Below are positions 1 to 5,630 of a stretch of DNA of 5,845 nt, one piece after another. Every line of letters starts with the position of its first letter. Within the stretch, counting starts at the first letter, position 1. The notes under the pieces were generated by a model, which was given only the letters and a program-made list of their open reading frames with translations, ran no database searches and was not told the origin of the DNA. Source of the stretch: Actinomycetota bacterium. Its GTDB lineage: Bacteria; Actinomycetota; Actinomycetes; Nanopelagicales; Nanopelagicaceae. The stretch covers positions 1-5,845 of the forward strand of contig WLHY01000059.1 of assembly GCA_009702465.1 (NCBI GenBank). Reading direction: 5' to 3'. A program made the position numbers and the translations under genes.

Positions 1-540
1 GATGGCGACACATTAGGAGGCGTTGTTGAAGTTTTGGCGTATAACTTGCCACCTGGATTAGGTTCGCACACCCATTGGGATCGCAGAATTGATGCAAAGT
101 TAGCGGGTGCGATGATGGGAATCCAAGCTATTAAAGGTGTTGAAATAGGAGATGGTTTTGTAACAGCTACTCGCCGAGGATCGGTAGCTCATGATGAGAT
201 AGAAAAGAACCAAGCGGGAAAGATTGTCCGTCGAACAGATCGCGCTGGAGGCACAGAAGGAGGCATGAGCAATGGTGAAATTCTTCGAGTAAAAGTTGCA
301 ATGAAACCAATATCAACTGTTCCAAAGGCGCTAGATACAATTGATGTAGCAACTGGTGAAAGTGCTAAAGCGATTAATCAAAGATCCGATGTTTGCGCAG
401 TCCCAGCAGCAGGAGTTGTTGCTGAAGCGATGGCCGCCCTTGTCATAGCGGATTTAGTTCTGGAAAAATTTGGTGGCGATAGTGTGGGTGAGACTAAACG
501 CAATTATCAAAATTACATCAATAACCTAAGAATCAAATAA
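1..540 (+). CDS. aroC: Chorismate synthase, C-terminal part (5' end outside window)
   Basis: Catalyses the last shikimate-pathway step, the FMN-dependent trans-elimination of phosphate from EPSP to give chorismate. The frame is open from base 1 and already inside the conserved core (GGVVEV, then [21 protein letters not shown]), so the true start lies upstream. A TTG at 34 is internal and not a start. The 179 visible residues hold the family's C-terminal signatures: [13 protein letters not shown] at about fragment residues 81-93 and [17 protein letters not shown] at about 128-144, the latter in the flavin/substrate site region. Actinobacterial enzymes are about 400 residues, so a little under half is seen. 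The TAA stop is followed after 5 nt by aroK, which places it at the head of the visible aro operon. No damage is seen. Family assignment is essentially certain. Confidence 0.97.
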   Translation, partial: DGDTLGGVVEVLAYNLPPGLGSHTHWDRRIDAKLAGAMMGIQAIKGVEIGDGFVTATRRGSVAHDEIEKNQAGKIVRRTDRAGGTEGGMSNGEILRVKVAMKPISTVPKALDTIDVATGESAKAINQRSDVCAVPAAGVVAEAMAALVIADLVLEKFGGDSVGETKRNYQNYINNLRIK

Positions 541-545
541 GGCTA

Positions 546-1064
546 ATGTTTAGCGGCAAGATTGTTTTGATAGGCCCACCCGGCGCTGGTAAATCAACAG
601 TGGGCAAGGCGTTGGCAAAGGAGCTTGATTGTGGTTTTGTAGATAGTGACAAAGAGATCGAAGTAAAAAATAATAAAAAGATTATTGATATCTTTGTTGA
701 GGATGGGGAAGCTGCCTTTCGTGTCATGGAAGAGGCGGTAGTCACTGAATTGCTAAGGAAGTTTCAGGGGGTTGTAGCTTTGGGTGGCGGCGCTCCTATG
801 AATCAGGAGATTGAAAAAATATTGAGCAAGGCTAATTATCCAGTCGTTTTTCTAGATGTTTCAATCTCGCAAGCTGCTAACAGGGTTGGTTTTAATAAGG
901 AGCGTCCTTTGCTGTTGATTAATCCAAGACAACAGTGGATAAATTTGATGAGCACCAGACGAGCGACTTACGAGGGATTAGCCAAAGAGATAATTTCAAC
1001 TGACTCCAAAAAACCAATAGAGGTTGCGAAAGAGATAGTAAATCTTCTGGGAATCAACGCATGA
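546..1064 (+). CDS. aroK: Shikimate kinase
   Basis: Cytosolic P-loop kinase that phosphorylates shikimate to shikimate-3-phosphate with ATP. The 172-residue product has the normal family length. Visible motifs are the Walker A loop GPPGAGKST (residues 10-18), the DSD Mg/shikimate motif (33-35), the FR substrate arginine (R59), the GGG motif of Walker B (80-82), the lid arginine in ERPLL (R120) and the C-terminal RRATYE adenine-side motif (R138/R139). ATG 546 is chosen because Walker A falls at the expected distance. The only ribosome site is a weak AAGG (539-542) very close to the start, so it probably depends on coupling to aroC, 5 nt upstream. Its stop overlaps the aroB start by 4 nt. Nothing is missing from the active site. 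Confidence 0.96.
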   Translation: MFSGKIVLIGPPGAGKSTVGKALAKELDCGFVDSDKEIEVKNNKKIIDIFVEDGEAAFRVMEEAVVTELLRKFQGVVALGGGAPMNQEIEKILSKANYPVVFLDVSISQAANRVGFNKERPLLLINPRQQWINLMSTRRATYEGLAKEIISTDSKKPIEVAKEIVNLLGINA

Positions 1065-2086
1065 AAACATTAAAGGTTGCAGCTGAAATTAGGTATGAAG
1101 TTGCAATAGGGGAGAACTATTCGTCTGCGTTAGAGGACATCAAGAGGAACCATCAGAAAGTGTTGATTTTGATTCCCGGCAAGCTTAAATCCCTAGTTAA
1201 AATTAAAAGTTCAAAAAATCTTTATTTTATTTCCCTGCCAGATGGTGAATCTCAGAAAGATCTCACATCACTATCTCGAGTGTGGAAGGAGTTGGCCAAG
1301 TTAAATTTTGGTCGCCTTGATGCGATTGTTGGTATTGGTGGCGGGGCAACAACAGATTTAGCAGGATTTGCAGCAGCAACCTGGTTACGTGGAGTTGCTT
1401 GGTATGCAGTACCAACCTCTCTTGCTGCCATGGTTGATGCTTCGATCGGTGGTAAAACTGGTATTAATGCATCAAGTGGCAAGAATCTAATCGGTGCTTT
1501 TTACTCTCCGCGCAAGGTGATAATTGATCTTGATTTTCTGCAACATTTACCAAAGCGAGACTTATCAGCTGGCCTAGCTGAGGTTATTAAATGTGGTTTT
1601 ATTAAGGACAAAGGAATTCTCACCTCTCTTCGAAGTGATGTTATTGATTTTGAAGAGATCATTTACCGATCCGTTAGGGTTAAAGCAAAAGTTGTCGGCA
1701 ATGATTTTAAAGAGAGTAAAGAGCGAGAGCTGCTCAATTATGGTCATACGCTTGGCCATGCAATTGAGAGCGATTCGAAGTACAAATTAAGACATGGTGA
1801 GGCGGTATCAATTGGATTGGTATTTGCTGCTGAGCTTAGCCAGATTCTCCGTGGGCTTGATCAAGAGGTAGTCATTGAGCATCGCGAGATCTTGGAATCA
1901 TTTAATTTGCCCATCTCCTATCCAAAGAGCAGGTTTCAAAATCTGTTAAAAAATATGCAGGTTGATAAGAAGGTTAAGAACGGTCGAATCAGGTTTATTG
2001 GTTTGGATGGTATTGCAAAACCAGTTTGGCTAGAAGAGGTAAGTAAGGCTGATATTGCAAAGGCTTATGAGAGAATTGCCAAATGA
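1061..2086 (+). CDS. aroB: 3-dehydroquinate synthase
   Basis: NAD- and metal-dependent enzyme converting DAHP to 3-dehydroquinate, the second shikimate-pathway step. The 341-residue length is typical. The N-terminal Rossmann half carries DGES (61-64) and the nucleotide-binding GGGATTD (93-99). Then come the active-site stretches PTSLAAMVDASIGGKTG (118-134) and KNLIGAFY (141-148). The expected metal ligands are all present: E174 in AGLAEVIK, H229 in NYGHTLGHAIE and H245 in HGEAVSIG, with the 16-residue spacing between histidines known from the fungal enzyme. The start codon overlaps the aroK stop in ATGA, and the stop overlaps the aroQ start the same way, indicating translational coupling. The coding sequence is notably AT-rich around 1190-1240 (residues 44-60, variable region), with no frame damage. 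Confidence 0.97.
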   Translation: MKTLKVAAEIRYEVAIGENYSSALEDIKRNHQKVLILIPGKLKSLVKIKSSKNLYFISLPDGESQKDLTSLSRVWKELAKLNFGRLDAIVGIGGGATTDLAGFAAATWLRGVAWYAVPTSLAAMVDASIGGKTGINASSGKNLIGAFYSPRKVIIDLDFLQHLPKRDLSAGLAEVIKCGFIKDKGILTSLRSDVIDFEEIIYRSVRVKAKVVGNDFKESKERELLNYGHTLGHAIESDSKYKLRHGEAVSIGLVFAAELSQILRGLDQEVVIEHREILESFNLPISYPKSRFQNLLKNMQVDKKVKNGRIRFIGLDGIAKPVWLEEVSKADIAKAYERIAK

Positions 2087-2514
2087 AAATCCTAATTATC
2101 AATGGACCAAATCTGGCACGATTAGATTTAAGGGATGCTGACATCTATGGTGGTTTCTCCTACCCAGAGCTGAGTGAATTGGTAACTAAAGCGGCAGAGA
2201 AGCTGGGGATTTTTGTTGATATTCGGCAGAGTGATAGCGAAAGTGAGATTATTCAGTGGCTTCATGAAGCCGCAGATAACAAACAACCACTTATTATCAA
2301 TCCAGCAGCTTTCACTCATTACTCATATGCAATTAGAGATGCAGTTTCAATGTTGAAAGCCCCATCTATTGAGGTGCATCTGTCTAATCCATTGAGCAGA
2401 GAGGAGTTCCGACACACTTCAGTAGTATCCGGAGTCGTAAACGGAACGATCGCAGGTTTTGGGGTACAAAGTTACATTCTGGCTTTGCACGCAATGCAAA
2501 ATTTACTAAATTAA
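2083..2514 (+). CDS. aroQ: 3-dehydroquinate dehydratase, type II
   Basis: Dodecameric type II dehydroquinase that removes water from 3-dehydroquinate to form 3-dehydroshikimate, acting directly after AroB. The 143-residue length is that of the type II family, not the larger unrelated type I (AroD). Conserved elements are NGPNL (7-11), the lid arginine R17 and catalytic Y22 in DIYGG, RQSDSE (48-53), IINPAAFTHYS (71-81) with N73 and H79, the catalytic H99 in EVHLSNP, and R106/R110 in REEFRH. One small departure is NPAAFTH where the family usually has NPGA or NAGG, a glycine-to-alanine change beside the substrate asparagine. It is probably tolerated. The start overlaps the aroB stop by 4 nt, and this is the last gene of the visible aro operon. 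Confidence 0.96.
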   Translation: MKILIINGPNLARLDLRDADIYGGFSYPELSELVTKAAEKLGIFVDIRQSDSESEIIQWLHEAADNKQPLIINPAAFTHYSYAIRDAVSMLKAPSIEVHLSNPLSREEFRHTSVVSGVVNGTIAGFGVQSYILALHAMQNLLN

Positions 2515-2576
2515 CAGGGTAGAATTACGATCTTCAATTGATCTGAACCCACTTTTTAACTTGAATGGATATGTAG
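2515..2576 (+). promoter_or_regulatory. aroQ-efp intergenic: possible weak terminator and/or efp promoter
   Basis: This is the only gap of note between same-strand genes. GGGTAGA (2517-2523) can pair with TCT-(GA)-ACCC (2542-2550) around a large loop, and TTTTT follows at 2553-2557, which resembles a poor intrinsic terminator or attenuator. TANNNT-type -10 candidates are TAGAAT (2520-2525) and TAACTT (2557-2562); TTGATC (2538-2543) with TTGAAT (2561-2566) at 17-bp spacing is another pair. No convincing Shine-Dalgarno precedes efp, so a short-leader or leaderless transcript is possible. All assignments here are by eye and weak. Confidence 0.3.
2565..2576 (+). other. Minimal in-frame ORF (ATG GAT ATG TAG) abutting the efp start
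   Basis: Two ATG codons (2565 and 2571) in the efp frame are closed by TAG at 2574-2576, and efp ATG follows with no gap. A ribosome starting at either upstream ATG would terminate immediately before the efp start codon. It may influence efp initiation by termination-reinitiation, or may be chance. No Shine-Dalgarno is apparent for either upstream ATG. Confidence 0.3.
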
Positions 2577-3137
2577 ATGGCAACCACTAATGATCTTAAG
2601 AATGGCATGACCTTAAATCTCGACGGACAATTATGGACGGTAGTTGAATTCCAACATGTTAAACCTGGAAAGGGCCCAGCTTTTGTTCGAACAAAGATGA
2701 AGCAGGTTTTGACAGGCAAGGTTGTTGAAAAAACTTTTAATGCAGGAATTAAAGTTGATGTGGCGGTAGTGGAAAAGCGGGATATGCAGTATCTGTATAA
2801 AGATGGTGATGATTATATGTTTATGGATTCAACCTCATTTGATCAGATTTCGATTTCAAAGGTAACTGTTGGCGATGCAGTTGATTATATGCTTGAGAAT
2901 GCGGATGTGATTGTTGCTATGCATGAGGGCAACGCGCTTTATGTAGAGTTACCAGCCTCGGTTGAGTTAATGATTACTTATACTGAACCAGGAATTCAAG
3001 GTGATCGATCATCAGGTGGAACAAAACCTGCCACACTTGAAACCGGAATTACAGTTCAGGTTCCATTGTTTATCAAGCAGGATGAGAAGGTTCTCGTTGA
3101 TACTCGCAATGGTTCATATCTCGGCCGAGCAAATTAA
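2577..3137 (+). CDS. efp: Translation elongation factor P
   Basis: EF-P binds between the ribosomal P and E sites and rescues ribosomes stalled on polyproline stretches. The 186-residue product has the three expected domains: the KOW-like domain I (about 1-65), an OB domain (about 66-127) and a second OB domain (about 129-186) carrying the C-terminal signature [14 protein letters not shown] (150-163). The functional tip loop is KPGKGPA (29-35), with K32 at the apex. This P-G-K-G-P form is the one described for an actinobacterial EF-P subfamily that works with an unmodified lysine, and no modification enzyme gene is seen nearby. ATG 2577 is fixed by alignment of [10 protein letters not shown] with actinobacterial EF-Ps and by an in-frame TAG just before it. 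Its stop overlaps the nusB start (TAATG). Confidence 0.97.
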   Translation: MATTNDLKNGMTLNLDGQLWTVVEFQHVKPGKGPAFVRTKMKQVLTGKVVEKTFNAGIKVDVAVVEKRDMQYLYKDGDDYMFMDSTSFDQISISKVTVGDAVDYMLENADVIVAMHEGNALYVELPASVELMITYTEPGIQGDRSSGGTKPATLETGITVQVPLFIKQDEKVLVDTRNGSYLGRAN

Positions 3138-3547
3138 TGAGTTCTGCCCGTAGCAAAGCTCGCAAACGGGCATTAGATTTTCTTTACGAAGCTGATATTA
3201 AAAATGTATCTGCCCGAGAGTTGTTCACTCTTAGAGGTGCAAATGAGTTATCCCAAGAAAGTTATGTCAGGGATTTAATTGCTGGCGTAGCTGAGCATAT
3301 CGAGAAGATTGATGAGTTGATTATTACTTACGCACAAGGTTGGGATATGGATCGGATGCCACCGATAGATCGCAATATTCTTCGACTATCACTCTTTGAA
3401 ATCTTATGGGGAAATGCAATACCGATAGAGGTTTGTATTGATGAAGCGGTAGAGCTAGCCAAGAGTTTGTCTACAGATGATTCATCATCATATATAAATG
3501 GAGTGCTCGGAAGAGTTGTGAAAATCAAGGATTCTTTAGCTATTTAA
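3137..3547 (+). CDS. nusB: Transcription antitermination factor NusB
   Basis: All-helical RNA-binding factor that, with NusE (S10), recognises boxA in rRNA leaders and promotes antitermination. The 136-residue length is in the family range. Visible signatures are the N-terminal arginine-rich ARSKARKRALDFLYEAD (4-20), the central PPIDRNILRLSLFEIL (75-90) and the C-terminal DEAVELAKSLSTDDSSSYINGVLGRV (102-127). The start is joined to the efp stop in TAATG with no separate Shine-Dalgarno, so translation is probably coupled to efp. efp-nusB adjacency is a standard actinobacterial pairing. The gene ends only 24 nt from the stop of the convergent bldD-like gene. Confidence 0.95.
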   Translation: MSSARSKARKRALDFLYEADIKNVSARELFTLRGANELSQESYVRDLIAGVAEHIEKIDELIITYAQGWDMDRMPPIDRNILRLSLFEILWGNAIPIEVCIDEAVELAKSLSTDDSSSYINGVLGRVVKIKDSLAI

Positions 3548-3561
3548 TTGCTTTAAATCCT
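3521..3561 (-). terminator. Weak hairpin between the convergent nusB and bldD-like genes
   Basis: AGGATT (3528-3533) and AATCCT (3556-3561) form a 6-bp stem, with an inner AGC/GCT pairing (3538-3540 with 3550-3552) separated by mismatches. Read on the minus strand the stem is followed by TGATTTT, the tail of a weak intrinsic terminator for the bldD-like gene. On the plus strand no T-run follows. The stem overlaps the last codons of nusB. The mismatched stem keeps confidence low. Confidence 0.28.
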
Positions 3562-3571
3562 GCGCCACCCC

Positions 3572-4036
3572 TTATTTGAGCAGGTAGTTGTTATTCTCTA
3601 AGTATCTAAGGCTCTCTTCAGGTGTTTTGTCCTGCAGGATTGCTAGAAGTGAGAGATCTTCTCGGCGTAGTGATAAAAGCTCACCATTCCAATCCCTTCT
3701 CCTGGCGCAGATATAGGCGATCATTCGCTTGATTCCGATCAATGCACCATCATTACTTTGCGATATTTTGCGTTGATCTAAAATCAAATTTGCTGTTTTG
3801 TCTGCACCCACATTTGTTGGAGTTAGGGTAAATAGGGCGGTAATGGGCACTTGATAGAAATTCATTAAATCAATCGTTTTTTTCAGAGAGATAGCTCGGT
3901 CACCCCGTTCGTAGGAGCCGACTACTACCGCCTTCCACTTACCACGGGATAATCTCTCTACATCCTGAAGGGACCAACCTTTAGATTTGCGGATTGATCT
4001 TAATTTAACTGAGGTACTTTCTTGATTATCTGTCAT
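3572..4036 (-). CDS. bldD: BldD-like HTH transcriptional regulator
   Basis: Homologue of the actinobacterial master regulator BldD, an XRE/Cro-type DNA-binding protein that in Streptomyces dimerises through cyclic di-GMP to repress developmental genes. The N-terminal HTH (about 10-70) is nearly diagnostic: [16 protein letters not shown] (12-27) and [17 protein letters not shown] (32-48). The C-terminal domain (about 79-154) aligns with BldD, including RRD-x8-RRED (113-127) where Streptomyces BldD has the c-di-GMP motif RGD-x8-RQDD. The protein is 154 residues against 167 in S. coelicolor by recall, lacking the extreme C-terminal tail. ATG 4036 is preferred over the TTG two codons earlier because there is no Shine-Dalgarno for either, and a TANNNT element (TACTCT, 4048-4043) sits 6 nt upstream of it, suggesting a leaderless transcript. 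It diverges from pyrR. Orthology is confident; its regulon in this organism is unknown. Confidence 0.9.
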   Translation of the reverse strand: MTDNQESTSVKLRSIRKSKGWSLQDVERLSRGKWKAVVVGSYERGDRAISLKKTIDLMNFYQVPITALFTLTPTNVGADKTANLILDQRKISQSNDGALIGIKRMIAYICARRRDWNGELLSLRREDLSLLAILQDKTPEESLRYLENNNYLLK

Positions 4037-4042
4037 ATTCAA

Positions 4043-4048
4043 AGAGTA
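4043..4048 (-). promoter_or_regulatory. Candidate -10 element of the bldD-like gene
   Basis: TACTCT on the minus strand fits TANNNT and ends 6 nt before the A of ATG 4036, the spacing expected if transcription starts at the start codon itself. It lies inside a short inverted repeat (GAGT-4 nt-ACTC, 4044-4055) that could serve as an operator. No good -35 is visible, so this is tentative. Confidence 0.35.
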
Positions 4049-4074
4049 GCCACTCCGAATATTTGAGATTTCTC

Positions 4075-4083
4075 TTATCCACA
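4075..4083 (+). promoter_or_regulatory. DnaA-box-like 9-mer TTATCCACA
   Basis: The sequence is an exact match to the strong enteric-type DnaA box. It is the only exact copy I found in the window on either strand and lies in the non-coding region between two divergent genes, over the expected -35/spacer region of the pyrR promoter. High-GC actinobacteria tend to prefer TTGTCCACA, so the match depends on this lineage's DnaA preference. Function is inferred from the motif only. Confidence 0.4.
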
Positions 4084-4090
4084 GATTTGG

Positions 4091-4099
4091 TGGTAGTCT
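4091..4099 (+). promoter_or_regulatory. Candidate extended -10 of the pyrRBC operon (TGG-TAGTCT)
   Basis: TAGTCT (4094-4099) fits TANNNT and is preceded by TGG, an extended -10 signature. The predicted transcription start, about 4106, is exactly where the 5' arm of the PyrR hairpin begins. There is no good -35 hexamer at 16-18 bp. The nearest TTGAGA (4063-4068) is too far, at a 25-bp spacer. The agreement with the RNA element is the main support. Confidence 0.4.
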
Positions 4100-4106
4100 C
4101 TGCCCG

Positions 4107-4143
4107 TTCCTTTAACGATCCGTCCCGAGAGGCGGCGAAGGAG
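4107..4143 (+). promoter_or_regulatory. PyrR-binding RNA hairpin that sequesters the pyrR Shine-Dalgarno
   Basis: The core GTCCCGAGAGGC (4122-4133) fits the PyrR recognition consensus R-U-C-C-N-G-N-G-A-G-G-Y known from Bacillus pyr leaders. It folds as an upper stem CC/GG (4124-4125 with 4131-4132) closing a CGAGA loop, a bulged U4123, then CCG/CGG (4120-4122 with 4133-4135). The outer A-U pair of the consensus is replaced here by C-G, so pairing is kept. Below it are CG/CG (4116-4117 with 4136-4137) and a lower stem TTCCTT (4107-4112) with AAGGAG (4138-4143), including one G-U pair. AAGGAG is the pyrR ribosome site, 6 nt before ATG 4150. PyrR bound with UMP should therefore block translation of pyrR and coupled pyrB, matching the translational mode reported for mycobacterial PyrR. 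The motif and pairing are seen; the regulation is inferred. Confidence 0.82.
4138..4143 (+). promoter_or_regulatory. Strong Shine-Dalgarno deciding the pyrR start
   Basis: AAGGAG lies 6 nt upstream of ATG 4150 and is the best ribosome-binding site in the window. It settles the start against longer frames beginning at TTG 4063. It is also the 3' strand of the lower stem of the PyrR hairpin. Confidence 0.85.
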
Positions 4144-4149
4144 TTGTAC

Positions 4150-4671
4150 ATGGCAATTTTATTATCGAGCGCTGATATCGATCGCGCTATCAAACGCATC
4201 TCTCATGAAATTATTGAACACAACCATGGTGTTACCGATTTAGTTCTGCTGGGAATACCTACTCGGGGCTCATTTCTGGCTCACCGCATTGCAGCCTTTA
4301 TCTCTGAGATTGAATCTAAAATCCCGGTTGGTTCTTTAGATATCACTTTACATAGAGATGACCTACGTATGCGACCACCAAAACCTCTGCTACCTACTCA
4401 AATACCAGATGGCGGCATTGAAGGGAAGAATGTTGTTTTAGTTGATGATGTTTTATTTTCTGGCCGAACTATAAGAGCGGCACTGGATGCAATAGGCGAG
4501 ATTGGAAGACCTAAATCTGTGCAATTAGCGGTATTAGTTGACCGGGGTCATCGACAATTACCAATTAGAGCTGATTATGTTGGGAAAAATATTCCGACCT
4601 CTTTGAATGAGAGCGTGAAGGTCAACCTGATTGAGATTGATACCGAGGACTCGGTCGAGGTTATCAAATGA
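4150..4671 (+). CDS. pyrR: Bifunctional pyr operon regulator / uracil phosphoribosyltransferase PyrR
   Basis: RNA-binding regulator that senses UMP/UTP against PRPP and represses pyr genes; many members also convert uracil plus PRPP to UMP. The 173-residue product aligns over its full length with Bacillus PyrR. It carries the type I PRTase PRPP motif [13 protein letters not shown] (95-107), [10 protein letters not shown] (35-44), LDITLHRDD (63-71) and [21 protein letters not shown] (131-151). Residues corresponding to the RNA-contact set recalled for B. subtilis are mostly kept: R16, H19, R135, R140 and K146, with K15 replacing a threonine. ATG 4150 is chosen because of the strong Shine-Dalgarno and because [10 protein letters not shown] aligns with family N-termini. 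The upstream open stretch from 4063 is the RNA leader. The stop overlaps pyrB by 4 nt. It is probably autoregulated through the hairpin before it. Confidence 0.95.
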   Translation: MAILLSSADIDRAIKRISHEIIEHNHGVTDLVLLGIPTRGSFLAHRIAAFISEIESKIPVGSLDITLHRDDLRMRPPKPLLPTQIPDGGIEGKNVVLVDDVLFSGRTIRAALDAIGEIGRPKSVQLAVLVDRGHRQLPIRADYVGKNIPTSLNESVKVNLIEIDTEDSVEVIK

Positions 4672-5630
4672 GTTCTAGACATTTGATTTCTATCCAAGAT
4701 CTATCAAAGGCACAAGCGCTGGGTTTACTGTCGACCGCTAAAGAGTTAGCACGAATTACAGATGGCCCAAATAAAAAACTTCCTACATTGCGGGGTAAGT
4801 CCATCGTTAATCTCTTCTTTGAAGATTCAACTCGAACACGTATTTCATTTGAAACCGCAGCCAAACGTCTATCAGCTGATGTTATTAACTTTTCAGCCAA
4901 AGGTTCTAGTGTCAGTAAGGGCGAAAGTTTGAAGGATACTGCGCAAACCTTGCAAGCGATGGGTGCAGATGCAGTAGTTATCAGACATGGCAGTTCAGGC
5001 GCAGCTAAAAGATTGGCAGATACCCAATGGATCTCAGCTACTGTTATTAATGCTGGAGATGGAACTCACGAACATCCAACTCAAGCTTTACTGGATGCAT
5101 TCACAATCAAAGAACACCTCAGGGCGGATGCGCAGGATCTATCCGGAGTACATGTCGTGATTGTCGGAGATATTTTGCACTCTAGGGTGGCACGAAGCAA
5201 TGTACTGCTACTAGATAAACTCGGCGCAAAGGTAACTTTGGTAGCGCCACCAACCTTGCTGCCAGTTGGTGTTTCGGAATGGCCAGTTGAAGTTTCCTAC
5301 AATTTAGATGATGTAGTTGATAAGTGTGATGTGATTATGATGTTGCGAATTCAGCTAGAACGCATGCAGGATTCATACTTTCCAACAGAGCGAGAGTATG
5401 CAAGAAGGTATGGTTTAAATTCCAATCGTCTGAGTAGATTGAAATCAACCGCAATTGTTATGCATCCCGGTCCAATGAATAGAGGGCTTGAAATTTCAGC
5501 TGATAGTGCTGATGATGTTCGATCTGTAGTGGTTGATCAGGTAAAAAATGGTGTCTCAGTCAGAATGGCAGTTTTATATGAGTTGCTCGGGGGAGCACCA
5601 ATCAATGTTGAAGCAGGTGAGAAAAAATGA
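4668..5630 (+). CDS. pyrB: Aspartate carbamoyltransferase catalytic chain
   Basis: Condenses carbamoyl phosphate with aspartate to N-carbamoyl-aspartate, the committed step of pyrimidine synthesis. The 320-residue length is normal. The carbamoyl-phosphate domain has [18 protein letters not shown] (51-68) and the S80/S81-K84 loop ([13 protein letters not shown]) that reaches the neighbouring subunit. [16 protein letters not shown] (134-149), [13 protein letters not shown] (166-178), [10 protein letters not shown] (224-233) and [12 protein letters not shown] (265-276) complete the active site. No pyrI-like regulatory subunit gene is adjacent, consistent with an unregulated trimer as in other actinobacteria. 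GAGG (4657-4660) sits 7 nt before ATG 4668, and the start overlaps the pyrR stop (ATGA), so PyrR repression of pyrR translation may extend to pyrB. pyrC follows with overlap. Confidence 0.97.
   Translation: MSSRHLISIQDLSKAQALGLLSTAKELARITDGPNKKLPTLRGKSIVNLFFEDSTRTRISFETAAKRLSADVINFSAKGSSVSKGESLKDTAQTLQAMGADAVVIRHGSSGAAKRLADTQWISATVINAGDGTHEHPTQALLDAFTIKEHLRADAQDLSGVHVVIVGDILHSRVARSNVLLLDKLGAKVTLVAPPTLLPVGVSEWPVEVSYNLDDVVDKCDVIMMLRIQLERMQDSYFPTEREYARRYGLNSNRLSRLKSTAIVMHPGPMNRGLEISADSADDVRSVVVDQVKNGVSVRMAVLYELLGGAPINVEAGEKK
5615..5621 (+). promoter_or_regulatory. Shine-Dalgarno of pyrC
   Basis: AGGTGAG lies 5 nt before ATG 5627 and 8 nt before the adjacent in-frame ATG 5630, so it fits either start and does not decide between them. 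It lies within the last codons of pyrB. Confidence 0.5.

Noticed and set aside
34..36. TTG 34 as a start codon for the first gene
   Set aside because: The frame is open to base 1 and the upstream codons already encode conserved chorismate synthase sequence.
533..745. Minus-strand open frame opposite aroK
   Set aside because: It has no family-like motifs or ribosome site and lies wholly opposite a conserved gene; its serine/leucine-rich composition is a by-product of the aroK codons.
932..941. AGTGGATAA in aroK as a second DnaA box
   Set aside because: It has a mismatch at a conserved end position and lies within conserved-length coding sequence.
1252..1482. Minus-strand open frame opposite the aroB NAD-binding region
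   Set aside because: It is a shadow of a strongly conserved coding sequence, with no recognisable domain.
2529..2543. TCAATTGA palindrome with flanking GATC copies as an operator upstream of efp
   Set aside because: It is short and AT-rich, has no known partner, and is not distinguishable from chance.
4037..4042. TTG 4042 as the start of the bldD-like gene
   Set aside because: It adds only two residues, has no ribosome site, and ATG 4036 fits a TANNNT element spaced for a leaderless start.
4065..4074. GAGA-TT-TCTC inverted repeat as a regulator operator
   Set aside because: The arms are 4 bp and the sequence does not match a BldD site I can recall; such repeats are frequent by chance.
4063..4149. 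Possible 29-residue N-terminal extension of PyrR from TTG 4063
   Set aside because: ATG 4150 has a strong Shine-Dalgarno at ideal spacing and matches family N-termini; the upstream stretch is better explained as promoter and PyrR-binding leader RNA.
4664..4900. Minus-strand open frame opposite the start of pyrB
   Set aside because: It lies entirely over conserved pyrB sequence, with no start signal or domain.
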